Part shown: positions 21,418 through 33,900 of the stretch, piece by piece
Layout: the number at the start of each line of letters is the position of its first letter
Numbering within the stretch: position 1 is the stretch's first letter
NCBI GenBank assembly: GCA_013176395.1
Contig: JABMLP010000007.1
Span: forward strand, 434,001 to 498,000
Length of the DNA stretch: 64,000 bases
DNA from: Venturia oleaginea
Taxonomy: Eukaryota; Ascomycota; Dothideomycetes; Venturiales; Venturiaceae
Direction of reading: 5' to 3'
Program-made: the position numbers and the translations under genes
Notes under the pieces: generated by a model
Told to the model about the DNA's origin: nothing
The model's input: only the letters and a program-made list of their open reading frames with translations
Databases searched by the model: none

Positions 21418-23793
21418 TTAGTTCAGAGTTGGGTCCAGGGTACTTCCACTGTAGGTTGTCAGAAAAAATTGCATCTCCGAGAGTCCTTGTTTACTAACGT
21501 AGTGATATTTGCCCAGCCGATCAAACGCCAATGTTTCTCCACGCGCCGAGAAAGGGCGATTTTTTGTCCTATCTCTGTGCAAGCAGGGCTTGTCAAACTT
21601 AGACGTGCGACATCGGCTTTCACAGCTAAAACCTATGACACTGTCATTATTCAATCCTCAAGTCAAATTGCGCTAGACATTCAGATCCAGCGCAGTTTGT
21701 GGGCATACCTTAGCGCCTGTTGCAGTACTCCCGATATTTACCATAAGAACCTCGTTCTTCGTGAGTTTGGCCACCTTTGCCTGTTTCCCGTCCGTGGTTT
21801 TGACGCTATTGTCATATCAGCTCGCCCTAGCAGAAACATACTGGAAAAGACGTAGGGGTGACAAGTACCCTAAGAGTCTTCGAAGAAGAAAGTAGTTGAT
21901 TTCCAGCTCAGTGTAGATCTCAGGCAGCTTTCCTTTCAAGCCTAACACAAATCCGACCAGGCGATCCGCTCGGCATAATCTAAAAGCAATTAGTGAGCGG
22001 CACAAGGCGAGGGAGGACTTGGTGCATACGTTGGATCAACGCGAGTACCACAGCCTATAAGTCCACCCGGTACAGCGAATTTCTGTTGCAAGCTTATTAG
22101 TACGTTCACGTTAAAGGCTGCCGCAGCAGAGTGTAGTTTGTACCAGATCCTGCCTATGTATTAGCAAGATGATGGTAGCAAGGGGATGTCAGACAAACAT
22201 TATGCTCAGCAAAGAGAGATACGACTCTTGAGAAGATCGGGCGGCACTGGATTCTCCCCTGCTCGTCTTTTGAGACAATTCCGGGCCGAATCTCGATCTG
22301 CGGTTAAAATGTTAGCACATTATCTATGTCGCTAATAATCCCTAGCAATTTGTTCGTTACTATTGCCAGAATTTTGGCGTCCTCGAACCTTGGGCAGAGG
22401 GTTGAAGGGGAGCAGGATTGCTCTCTGGCAGTGGGTTGACAACAATCATTGTGCAGGGTACGAGACTTGGGTTAGTCAATGTACGAACCTCATCTCCAAG
22501 CTTCAGGACACCAGTAAGAATTGATCCACCAGCTACCCCACCTGACACAAGGTTAGCACAGTGTGGCGTTCTTCTCAATGCGAAATGTCAGTACCTTTTA
22601 ACTCATCGATCTCGGCGCCTGGCTTGTTCACGTCGAAGCTACGAATGATGATCATGTGCGGTACGGCGGTCAAGTCTCGGACCTGTGCGAAATTAGAAGT
22701 TGCTAAAGTGGCTCGTCATGGCATCTCTTTCTGACGCAAACTTACAGGGACAGGTATTCTGCTGCAGACCATCTCATTGATCGCGTCGATGTTGAACTAA
22801 TGGGTGTTGTTAGTTGGAGTGCTCATTCTGATGGGTTAGATAGAGGTACCTTCAACTGAGCAGAAATGGGTATGATGGGCGAACCATCAGCGACGGTGCC
22901 TCGTATAAACTTGAGAATACTCTGGTGGTGGGTCTCTGCGTTATCTTCCTTCATCAGATCGACCTTGTTTTGGAGGATAATTATATGGTTGAGCTTCATG
23001 ATTTCGATAGCAGCAAGATGCTCGCTGGTTTGTGGTTGAGGGCAGGTTTCGTTTCCTGCAATGAGTAGTAGTGCGGCGTCCTAGTGGCAAGCAATGTTAG
23101 TATCGAGGCTTCCCAATGACTCGGAATGGTCTCACCATGACTGCGGCGCCAGACAACATGGTGCTCATGAGAATATCGTGGCCAGGGCAGTCGACGAACG
23201 AGACGTGCCTCTGCAGTCTATATGTACCTTCACACCCGTCACGCTCGCATGGCGGGTCTACCTCTTTGTCGCTCTTGTAACTTCGATAGCAAGTGGGCCG
23301 CGGGCATTCCTCGTTGTCACTGTTGACGGTCAGTGCCTGATTGGAGGCCAGATGCGAGTTTGTCCTGGCTCCAGTTTACCATTTGTAAATCTTTGCGTTT
23401 GCATATCCCAGCTTTATTGTGATGTTCCTTTCCAATTCATTCTTGAAACGGACTGTTTGTACACCCGAGATGGCCTTGACCACTCTGCAAGCAGTTAGCT
23501 ACCACTGCGGACGATGATTTCAGTGAGTCGTACGTTGATTTGCCGTGAGCGACGTGTCCAATGGTTCCTATATTTATGGTGGCTTGTCGCGCAATGACAA
23601 AGTCGGTGAGAGGCGTGATAGAGGATAGGTCGAGGTCTTTTGGTTCTGGTTGAGGAGGTAGCTCTGGTCGTATCGTAGGTACAGACGCGGATTGTTTGAG
23701 TGCGGGCTTTAGTGGCTTCTCGTCCTGTTCTGACTCTGAGGAGGACGAGTCGATATGCGCCTCAGACACATGGTCGTTGCCGAGTTTGTCCAT
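21418..23793 (-). CDS. GCD11: Translation initiation factor eIF2, gamma subunit
   Basis: GTPase subunit of eIF2, which delivers initiator Met-tRNA to the 40S ribosome. Fourteen exons: 23793-23534, 23484-23380, 23319-23136, 23080-22850, 22796-22746, 22682-22595, 22541-22489, 22297-22199, 22149-22144, 22082-22030, 21979-21869, 21805-21709, 21632-21499 and 21448-21418. They sum to 1,503 nt (500 residues), normal for the family. Seen: G1 loop [10 protein letters not shown], a zinc ribbon ([12 protein letters not shown]...CERDGC), G3 [16 protein letters not shown]4 ILQNKVDL, then the two beta-barrel domains ([31 protein letters not shown]) and the C-terminal [15 protein letters not shown]. Exon 9 is only 6 nt (codes Asp-Leu). 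The gene looks intact although repeats lie on both sides. Confidence 0.95.
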
Positions 23794-24896
23794 TGTGTGG
23801 GGTTTGGGTTGGAGTGCGCTTCAGTTGCAGGACTTTGTGACTCCGAGTGCGCGTCCAAGAGGATTTATATCGTCACGTGAGCGCACGGTTAATGGCAAAA
23901 AGTGCGGGATTCAATCTACGCTGTAAGATACATCCGAGTTCCACAATTTTACAACTTTACAACCTCACAATATCAAAGAGATTGCTAGGTGCAAAGGAAA
24001 AAGGCTACATGTAACGGTCCAGTGTTCATGTCCTCACGTCGCAATGACTACCAAAATCATGGCCGCAGAGCTCACCTGTACGAGGAGCAGCTAAAACCTA
24101 CAACTCAGATACACGATCGCTTTTTCTGCATAAAATGGAATGTTCGGAGGTTTCAAAAAAGGGCCTGAATCAAGGGAAAGTGTCTCTTTGGTCTTACGTT
24201 GTTGAGCGAACATCGCAAAGAGTACGGTGGTATACATATTCATATTTTCCTGCTCTCTTATTTTTCGGCTATCAGTTGCTGCGATATGATGTCATCAGAT
24301 TGATTTGGAAAATCTTGAGCGCTAAATTTATCACGCGTTGCTGGCTTAGTCTGGGTGGAAGACAAAGGAAAGATTATAAAAAGACCGGTAGCTAATTCAA
24401 GTCAACCTGTATCAAAAATAGTAAATGGATGGGATCAATATCCGCTTCACTACTCGCTTGGAACCCTCCAAAAGTATAGGTAAAGCAAATAAGTAATTTT
24501 AACCAGTTCATTCTTTACTCTTGAACATGGCCGCGTAGCCAGGATGAGAAAATACAGCAGAGCGTCTGCACTCTTGATTGCCTGAAGTAATACTCTTCGA
24601 TCTCAAACAGTAGTCCCGTCAGAAAGCAAGTGTTACGAGGAACTCGTATCTCAACACAGTTGATTATGTCAAGACCTTCTTGACACCTGTGTTCTCTTGT
24701 TCTGGTCCGCGCGTTTGGGATAAAGGCAATATCAGTCTAGAAGTACTTACCTTAAGTACCTTCCCTTGCTCAGGTTCTTTGGAGGCTCACTAGATCCTAG
24801 CCGTCCGATGTATCTCCCAATTCAATTGTCGTCTAACCGATTTGATCCTCAGATCAATCCTGAACGCTTGTCGGTTAGTATGAAGGTTGGGGGTGG
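23794..24896. other. Intergenic between eIF2 gamma and the gypsy nest
   Basis: No convincing gene. An 86-codon frame at 24135-24395 with a hydrophobic middle has no recognisable family and no support. The promoter of the eIF2 gamma gene should lie just right of 23793. Confidence 0.4.
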
Positions 24897-24901
24897 GCTT
24901 G

Positions 24902-25105
24902 TGTCACGTTTGACCTTGGACTTGACTTGGAAGCATGACTTGAATTCTATGGGATGTGCGAAGTTGTAAGGATGAGGAGCTAACTAAGAGGTAGAGACGA
25001 GTCTAAGTACTTGCGACCAGTCTCGCGCTAGACCTGATCGAGCAGAACCACCACATTTAACTACATTTAACTGCATTCGAATACCAACATAGTTCGATCA
25101 TGACA
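24902..25105 (-). repeat. Gypsy 1 3' LTR
   Basis: 204 bp, TGT...ACA ends. It differs from the 5' LTR by one transition (ACTACATTTAAC here, ACTACGTTTAAC there), which indicates a recent insertion. Confidence 0.93.
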
Positions 25106-25189
25106 GTACCCCCCAACAAGGCCGAGGCGCAATGGTTCAAACTGAACTATTTGGCGAGGTGACTGACAAACTTGAAGCATGATCGAATC

Positions 25190-28100
25190 CTAACCAGGCC
25201 TGTACCCGGTTGGTTTTGGTTTTCTTGGATATCTCTGGTGAAATTCATCAACCGCGCTCTTTGCGTTGTGCAAGAATTGAAGGGGTTCCCATGTCGGTAA
25301 GTAATAGCCTTCCCATTTAACCTTGTAGTCAAATCTCTTCGTAGCTTTGATGAATCGTGAATCAACAAACTTCATCCAGGGTGTAGATTCCATCGTTTTC
25401 TTCAACATCGACGGGAGGAGGTTGCGAGTCATTCTGGTTTGGAAACATCCTGTCGGAAGGGGGGTAGGCAGGGAGCAGCAGATTTGTATGAAAGACGGGA
25501 TGGCAATGCATAGAAGTAGGGAGCTCGAGTTTGTAAGCGTCGTGGTCTAGGGCTTGTAGAATCTTGAATTTGCCGGCGAACTTGCAGTCGAACTTTTTGG
25601 ATGGGCGCGTGGTCTTGATATTCTTGAGGTTTAGCCAAACCCAGTCACCAACTTTGTAGTTTGGAGAACCAAGCCGATGTTTGTCCTTGAAATATTCGTA
25701 GGTAGCGCTGGCGTGGCGGATCTCGTTGTAGCAAATCTTCTCAAGGTTTGCCATGAAGTCAGCCATGGAATTAGCTTTTCGTGTCTCGGTAATTTCGTGG
25801 CGAGAGGCGTTACGGTCTGGTTGAATTGGCGCTTCCAATCCGGAGCGTGGATCGTAGCCGTAGGCGGCAAAAATTGGTGTGAGTTTTGTTGCATTGGAGG
25901 GTGTGTTGTTGATCACGAATTCGCAGAGTGGTAACCATTCGTCCCAATCATCTTGTTGATAATTGCAGTAAGCACGGATGTAGATTTCGACTTGGGCATT
26001 CGCTCGCTCGGTCCCGCCATCTGTCTCGGGGTGGAAACTGGTAGAGAGGCGGATTCGGATTCCGAGGCGTTTGCAGAGTACTTTCCAGAGGATAGCAACG
26101 AATTGGGATCCTCGGTCGGAGATAATGCTTCGAGGTAAGCCGTGGAGGCGGTAGACGTGTTGGAGAAAGAGTAAGGCGCATTCGCGGGCTTCTGGGAGTT
26201 TTTGGCAGGGGATAAGGTGCTTGATTTTGGTGAGGCGATCGACAATTACTAAGAGGCAGGTATTACCTCCTTTGCGTGTAGAAGATAAATCGGTAATGAA
26301 GTCCATCTGGATGTCTTCCCATCTTCGTTGAGGGGCTTCGAGAGTGTTGAGGAGTCCTTGGTACATTAGGTTGCTCGGTTTTGCGCGTCGACAGGCGTCG
26401 CATCGTGAGACCCATTTGTCCGAGGTGGCGTGCATGCCATGCCAGTAGTAGAACTTGCGGAGTTTGAGGAAGTTGTTAGCTTTACCCGGGTGACCTGCGA
26501 CATTACAGTCGTGGTTCGCTTTCAGAATGTATGCTTGTAGTGTATCGTCTTGGGGAATAAATAGACACTTTTTATACCAAAGGCGGCCGTCGCGTTCTTC
26601 GCAGTCCTGCATCCGTAACGTTCGGTGGTGGGTTTTGCCGTCGCGTAGTTTTTTCAAGACTTCGCGTGGTTCTTTGCCTTTAGTCAACGCTCTAGCGTAG
26701 AGTTCTTCAAACTTGTCTTCGTCCCAAATAAGCTCTTCGTCGTCTGGGTCTTGCGAAGGGATGAATATGTCCGGAGGGGAGAACGGGGTGGTTGGGGTTT
26801 GTTCTTCAGCTACTGCGTCGTTGCTAGGTTTGTTCCATATATCGTTGAGGGGCTCAAGGGATTCGTCCCCGTCATTTTCGGAAGAGTCGCGGTAGTCTGG
26901 GTTTTTCTCGAAGTCTTGTGGAGAGGAGTGGTCACGAAGCGTAACTGGGCATAATGAAAGATTGTGGACTTGGAGCGCTAGTTCTTTTCGAATCTTAGGG
27001 TCAAGTGTGTGGGGTTTAAGCATAACCTGTGACTGGTGCTGGATACGCGGGTCGGATACGTTTGAGGGGAGGTCTTGGGAGCGGCGGGTCAAGGCGTCGG
27101 GTTTCGTAGTATCTTTTCCTGGTCTCCATTTGATTTCGAAGTGGAATTGGGAGAGGAATTCGGCCCAACGGGCTTGTCGGCGAGTGAGTTTTTTGGTTGA
27201 CATGTAGTATTCGAGGTTTCGGTGGTCTGTAATAACTTCGATCGGGTCTTCAGTTCCTTCGAGCTCTCCTCGCCACTCTTCAAATGCGCGAATGATTGCT
27301 AGGAGTTCTTTGTCGTAGATTTCGTAATTACACTCCTGGGGTGTGAACTTGTGAGAGAAGAAGGCGACGGGGTGTAGCAAACCGTCATTGCCGATTTGTG
27401 AGAGTACTCCAGTGCCTACCCAGTCGGAGGCGTCTGTTTCGACAATACACTTCTTTGTAGGGTCGAAATGTGCGAGGATTGGTGCGGAGATGAAGGCTTC
27501 TTGGAGTTTATCAAAAGCGGCGCGCTGTTTTGGGCCGAAGTAGAACGGCTTGTCTTTTTTCAGTAAGTCGGTAAGAGGTTTCGCGGTGGAGGAGTAATTG
27601 AAAATAAAACGGCGGTAGAAATTGGCAAAACCGAGGAAGGATTGGACGTCGTGGCGAGTGGTACAGTATTGCCAATCAATGATTGTTTTGACTTTGTCCG
27701 GGTCCATCCGGATTCCGTGGTCTGTGATAATTAAACCGAGAAATTTGACTTCTGTCTGGTAGAATTCGCATTTGTCGATGTCGATGTTGAGTCCCGCTGC
27801 GTGCATTCGTTCGATAACCTGCCGCACTTGAATTTTATGCTCTTCGAGAGTTTCGCTGTAGATTAGGATGTCGTCGAGGTACGCGGTGCAGAAAACGTCG
27901 AGGAAGTCTTTAAGTTGTTCGTTAATATACGACTGCCAGGTCGCCGGGGCATTGCAGAGGCCGAAGTTCATAACTAGAGATTCGAACAGACCGAAGTGGG
28001 TTCTGAATGCAGTGAGAGGAACGCTGTCGGGATGGACTCGGAGTGCGTTGAATGCTGAGATAATATCGATCTTCGTGAAGTACTTGGCTTTGCTGAGTTT

Positions 28101-29066
28101 GTCTAGGGTTTCGCGGAGTAAGGGAATAGGGTATCGGTTTTTTCGAGTAATGGCGTTGAGTTTTCGGTAGTCTACGCAGAATCGCAGACCACCACCTGGT
28201 TTTTTGACAAAGATACATGGGGAACTGACGTCGGACTGGCTTTTTCTGATCAAGTCTTTTCCCAAATTCTCCTCCAGCCATTTCCGGAGGCATTTGAGTT
28301 CGTTCTGGGACATACCGTAGAGAGGAGCGTTGGGTAACTGGTCTTTCTTGTCTTCTTGAATTTCGATTTTGTGGTCGACGAGGCGTGAAGGGGGCAGTGA
28401 ATCAGCAGCTTTTCTGTTAAAAGCGTGCGCGAGGTCGTGAAGGTCTTTGGGTAACTGGGGGCGAGGGTCTTTGTAATCTGGTTTCTTCGCCAGAAATTTA
28501 TCGATATCTTGAATACTGATTGCGTAGATTTGAGCATTGGGCTGCTTAGAATTCCATTGAAAAGCGTGAGAGTTGACAATCTTCCAATCGCGAGGAGAGT
28601 CCGGGGTTTCTTGAGGCGGTGCGCGGGCACCAAACGGGAGCGGGATATACTCAACAGAGCCCTTGTGGCCCTGAAGACATTTCTTAGAACAGTTGGTACC
28701 GAAGTGAATACTACGATTCTCAAAATCGAGTTTCACACCGTGGAGGTTCATCCAGGGAGTGCCAAAGATGACTGCTGCGGAGCCGAGACGGGTAACAAAG
28801 AATTTCGTGGTTTCGAGGTGGTGTTCTCCGGTTCTGGCGGAGACGTGGATTTCGTGAGTAACGTAAGAGGGTGCAGAGGATGCCTGTTCGCCGTCAAAGG
28901 CTTTGAGGCGGCGGGGGTTTTCGAGGGGAATAAAGGGAAAGCCGTGGGATTGCGCAAAATCGAGGTCTATGAAACTTCCTGTGGCAAAGGAATCAGTAAC
29001 GGCGAGGGTTTTGATGGATGTAATTGGGACTATGATTGGTCTAGAGTCTACTGGTCCATCAATCTC
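25190..29066 (-). pseudogene. Gypsy 1 pol: protease, RT, RNase H, integrase, chromodomain
   Basis: One long frame runs from the copia insertion point (29066) to 25362. Its N-terminal end lies beyond the copia at 36310-36396, and the flanks rejoin in frame across the CAGGA target site. Order: protease (TDSFATGSFID), RT with YLDD (about 27875), RNase H (ETDASDWVG), HHCC zinc domain (HPGKAN...CDACRRAK), integrase D,D,E (MDFITDL; IISDRGS; TDGGTERA). After LDEV a one-base frameshift in a T run (near 25370) puts the chromodomain (YKVKWEGYYLPTWEPL) in another frame, ending near 25190. The protease has DSF where D-S/T-G is expected. Confidence 0.9.
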
Positions 29067-29199
29067 TCCTGTGTTACGCTGAACGAGCAAAACAGAGTTA
29101 TTCGGAAGTAGATTCAACACGAACTTAACGATAGGAGCCGATGAACAGAACGAGTGTCACCCTGTGACTTGACTGTATTGACTGCAGAGGTTAAGTACA

Positions 29200-29214
29200 C
29201 CGTTGCATCTGCAT
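29200..29214 (+). repeat. 15-bp target duplication of the LINE derivative (left)
   Basis: CCGTTGCATCTGCAT, repeated exactly at 30818-30832. A duplication of this length fits target-primed reverse transcription. Confidence 0.9.
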
Positions 29215-30817
29215 TGATTGATTGATTGATTGATTTTATCCTACTCGGTTGCAGCCGCTTAATCAGGCAGCTATGTCCGGTTAGGAGGACTTCATCAGAC
29301 AGCCGACACGTGATAGATTATATAATCCACCGCGCCCCACTTCGCCCCGTTCACTGAAACAAGACCAGCTGTCCCCTCCGTCCTCCCTCTTTTCCCTTAA
29401 CCAGTATCTCCAAATGCCCGCTGGCTCTTGTAGATACTGGTTATTCTGCTAGTATATCTGTGCTATGTAGACTCAAGAGGCAATGCCTCGTGTTTCGCTA
29501 TCCTTCTACCTACAGTCTCCCTCTAATGCTCAGCTTTGTCTATCTGTTTCGCCTTATCCCTCAAGGCCAATGGGTTCCCTAAGTATGTTTCTGCTTGTGA
29601 AAGTTGCCTTGCACCAGATTCCTATGCGGCGGTGTATTTGGTTGTGTGATGCTGGAGACAATAGTAACCATCGTAGTCGTGATTTCGCTGCTTCGGTGTG
29701 ATACTCCGGGTATGCCCGTGGACGAGGCTGTCTGGTAGCTGCCGTATTGTATGGCGCCGATCGTGCTATAGACCTGCCGTCTTATAGTCGGAGCCTATCT
29801 GCTGCTAGTCGCTCTCCCTACTTGCTATATCGCGCTCCTACTCTTGCCAATGCCATAACTGGGACGCAACAGTCTGGGGAGAGGCTCAAGGCTACGTCTG
29901 CTGGCTTGTAGGGAGGGGATTTGCCGCCAATAAGCTCCTTCTATACGTCCTTACTGCTTACTGTGTTGCGCACCTACTCTTGCCAATGCCATAACTGGGA
30001 CGCAACAGTTTGGGGAGAGGCTCAAGGCTCTGGACATCAGCTTGCAGCAGGACGGTTTGCGGAGACGATAGTAGATGAGGTTCTCTAGCAGCTGCCGTAT
30101 CGTGTCGCACCGATTGTGTTGTAGACCTGTCGTCTTATAGTCGGAGCCTATCTGCTGCCAGTCGCTCTCCCTGCTTGCTATATCGCGCACCTACTCTTGC
30201 CACTGCCATAACTGGGACGCAACAGTCTGGGGAGAGGCTCAAGGCTACGTCTGCTAGCTTACAGGGAGGGGATTTGCCGCCAATAGGCTCCTTCTATGCG
30301 TCCTTACTACTTACTGTGTCGCGCACCTACTCTTGCCAATGCCATAACTGGGACGCAACAGTTTGGGGAGAGGCTCAAGGCTCTGGGCAACAGCTTGTAG
30401 CAGGACGGTTTGCCAAGACGTTGGGAGAGATTGTCTAGTCGTTGCAGTGGTGTGTGGTGCCGATTGTTGCACACCGGGCGTCTGGTGTTTGAGTTGTGTT
30501 GAAGGTATTGCCGTTCTAGCAGTGACTCGTCGACTCGGAGCGTTGCAGTGTCATCTGGGGTGATGGACTAGCCGGGAGATAGTGACTAGATGGTTGCTGT
30601 TGTCTTTGGTGGACGCATCGTTCGTGTAGCTTGCTCATGTATTCGTCTGCTTGCTCTGCCGTGGCAGCGACGGCGACTCTAGAGATATCTCATCGACGCT
30701 GAGGGACGCGCGATGGCCTCTAGAGGCCGGAGCGGCCACTGGCAGAGGTGTTTTGATGATCCTTAGATGATACTTCTGTAAATTCCAAAAATTGAGTTCT
30801 CGCTGTGTGTGCTGTTT
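29215..30817 (-). mobile_element. Non-autonomous LINE derivative in the copia 3' LTR
   Basis: 1,603 bp flanked by a 15-bp target duplication. The left end (3' in element sense) matches the LINE 3' end at 13545-13870, with a longer GATT/AATC tail. The right end matches the LINE 5' end near 18335-18365 (AGTTCTCGCTGT). Both LINE termini are therefore kept, but there is no ORF1 or ORF2. The middle is a two-level tandem repeat. It presumably moved using enzymes of a full LINE. Confidence 0.8.
29771..30440. repeat. Higher-order tandem repeat inside the LINE derivative
   Basis: Two copies of a 353-bp unit (anchor GACCTGYCGTCTTATAG at 29771 and 30124). Each contains two sub-repeats with the core TGCCATAACTGGGACGCAAC, four in total at about 29845, 29985, 30205 and 30340. 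No long conserved frame runs through it. Confidence 0.8.
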
Positions 30818-30945
30818 CCGTTGCATCTGCATGCATATATATGCATGTCAATGCATTCCTTGGCATCTATCACGTGCACCTATGCCTGAGGTATCAAGGA
30901 CTGGCATGCCACTGTTCAACACTCCCACTCATGCCTAGACCTTAG

Positions 30946-33900
30946 CTATACCATTCCCAGTTGATGTAAGAAGTTCTGGAACTGTTGACCATTCTTTGGC
31001 TTAGTCAACCCATCTGCAACCATGTCTGCAGTAGGACAGAACTCCACGATCAATTGGTTCCTTTCCCTCATTCTTCTGACATTGTTGTATGCAATGTCAA
31101 TGTGTTTAGATCTCTCATGAGCATGGGAGTCCTTAACCAGGCTGAGACAAGCTTGGTTGTCTCCCTTCAGAACCATGAGAGGCTCAAAAGCGTTCTTGCC
31201 TACCATGTCCGAATGTCCCATTTCCCTCAAGAGCGATGAAAGGAATTGAGCTTGTTTACCACCGCTGCTCATTGCCATGTATTCAGCTTCCATCGTAGAG
31301 GTTGCTACTGACTTCATCTTCTTGCTCATCCAGGCAACTGGTGCTCCAGCAAGAAAGAACACCCATCCTAGGATGGAGACCCTGTCTGCCTTGTCCATAG
31401 CGTAATCTGCATCTGAGTATCCCACAAGCCCAGTATGTCCTCCAATGCTGTATTCCAGTCCAAGATCTGGAAATAACCTGAGGTACCTAGCTACTTTCTT
31501 GATTGCCTTCTCATGGAATACCGTTGGGTCAGATGCATAGGAGCTGAGTCTTCCAATAGCAAAAGCTATATCTGGCCTGCACATCACCATTGGCCACATC
31601 CATGTTCCCGTCTGCTCCTGGTAGCTCCCACTATCTGCGCGAGGATCTGTTGGTCCTGATTTCCTCAGATCATCATAGGAATCCATGGGTGACAGTGTTG
31701 GCTTCCCTTTTTCCGCCGACATTCCAAACTTTGCGAGGGCCTCCCTGATGTAGTGTCCTTGGTCAAGCTTCAGGGTTCCCTTCGTTCTATCTCTGGCGAT
31801 CCTCATGCCAACAATCTTGTCTGGTTCTCCTAGGTCCTTGATCTGGAAGATCTTCCCAAATTCTTGCTTGAACTATTTGATATTGTCGAGATTTGAGGAT
31901 GCAATAGGTATGTCGTCTACCCATGTAAGAATCATGATGTCTCTCTCCTTGTGAACCAAAAGACAGGGGTCAACTTCTGATTGGGCAAAGCCCAGCTTCT
32001 TCAATTTCTCTACACAGAGTTGGTTCCAGTCTCTTGCTGCTTGTTTCAGACCATACAAGCTCTTCAGCATCTTGAAGACTTTGCCTGGTGGAATGTCTAC
32101 TCCTGGGGGAGGGATCATGAAGATGTCCTCTTTCAGGAATGATTCGGTGAATGCATTGTTTACATCAACTACATGCATGTGGAGATTCTTCTTGGCAACA
32201 GTAGCCATAAAGCATCTCAGGGTATCATGCCTAACAGTAGGTGCAAAGGTGTCCGTGAAGTCTACACCTAGTTTCTGTGAGAATCCTCTGGCCACAAGCC
32301 TTGCCTTGAACTTATCGATTGCTCCACTGATGAGGTACTTCACGTCGAATACCCATTTGGATGTCACAAGATTGGCTTCCTTGGGGGGGACAACCTGGCT
32401 CCATGTGTGGTTGCTCTCCAGTGCAGCCAGTTCCTTCTGAATAGCCTCCTTCCATAGGTGGCCCCATTTCTTGTCCTGGATCGCCTCTTTGTAGGTCTTG
32501 GGGATAGGGATGTTGTGCTTGGCTCCCACTGTCTCCTTGCACGCAATGAAAGCAGCTTCGTCGATCTCACCTAGGAAATCTTTCCCATCTGCAGCAAGCT
32601 CACTAGCCATCATCATGATCTGGGCGAACATAGCGTAATCGAGTCTTTTCGATGGTCTCTCGTCCGAGGTAATAGAGTCTGACCTAAGTCTCTTACGCCC
32701 TGTTGGTTCCTGAGCTTGAGTTGATGCAGGTGTAGAATGCACAGGTGTAGAGGTAGGTTGAGTAGGGATTGCTGTCTCAGACTCAGCCGAGTGAGATGTC
32801 TCTGTTCGACTTGTTACTTCTGGCCCTTGGGAGTCTGCCAATGCAATTTCCTCTGGCGTGGATTTCCTAACAATTCTCTCAAAGACTGGGAATTTAGGTA
32901 CCAATTCCCTAGCTGGCCTGGGTGTCTCAACAGTCTCTGGGATTATTGGGAGTTTTCTCGGTCTTCCTCTTGGATTCCTGTTAAGGCTTGCTGAGTTGGT
33001 TTGACCTGCTGTTCCGAGGTTCAAACTCAAGTCACCTCCTCTTTGATCTTCAAGGAACCTTACCGAGCTGTGTGTCTTGATATCCCTGAAATCTGGATCC
33101 CAGAACTTCCACATTTTTCTCGTACCTTTGACATATCCCATGAAGACTACAGGCTTGTCAGTATTCATGAATTTGTCAGCCCTCGACTTGGAGGAGTTAT
33201 GCATTGCCCCTGCAAGCTCCTCTCTCGGGACATGTACGATAGCCTGACATCCCCATACTCGGAGGTGATCAATTGAGGGTTTCCTTTCTGACCATGCTTC
33301 TTCTGGGGAGAGCCTGAATCCTTCAACCTCTGGACCGTTGGCGAGAAGATTGCTGACATAGGTATGGGTTTCGATTGCTTCTGGCCAGAACTCAATAGGC
33401 ATTCCGGAATCCTCGCACATAGCCCGGACATTGTTCTCTGAGGTCTGGATATTCCTTTCCGCAACCCCATTCTGGTTGGAACTATATGCATCTGTGAACT
33501 CAGGGTGAATACCCTCTTCTTTCTCCCAATCTCTCGCCAGCTTGACAAGTTCTCCCGCATTGTCGATCCTCACAGCTTTCAGCTTCTTCCTAGTTTCAGT
33601 CTCGGCTGACACTTTCCATTGTCTGAGTTCTTGAGGTGCATCCGACTTCTCTCTCATTGGCCTTGTCCATTTCTTTCGGGAAGCATTTTCGACGATCTGT
33701 AGGAACCACTTGAATCCCTTTCTTGACACAGGCAATGGTCCACAGATATCGACTGAGATAAGTTCCATAATTTCTTGCTTCGGTTCCGTCACCCTACCAT
33801 AGCTTCTTTTCATTTTGGTAGTAAGACAGATCTTGCATGGACAGTCTCTTGACTCAAAGGTAGGAATTGGCTGGTCTAAGGTAGTAACCTTGTGGACGTA

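Noticed and set aside
24135..24395. 86-codon frame with hydrophobic middle
   Set aside because: Single short frame, no introns, no homologue recognised and no promoter evidence; left as unsupported.
27922..28723. Alternative frames within gypsy 1 pol
   Set aside because: Shadows of the RT region; the pol frame itself is continuous and has all motifs.
29215..29236. GATT tetranucleotide runs (also 13545 and 18510) as telomere-like or independent microsatellites
   Set aside because: They are always joined to the same LINE 3' end, so they are the element tail; they are not the TTAGGG telomere repeat.
29740..30440. Regular repeats as a CRISPR array
   Set aside because: Units are 353 bp with nested sub-repeats and no spacers of fixed length, in a eukaryotic LINE derivative.
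30175..30563. Overlapping frames in the LINE derivative as genes
   Set aside because: They arise from the tandem repeat, do not share a frame between units and match no family.
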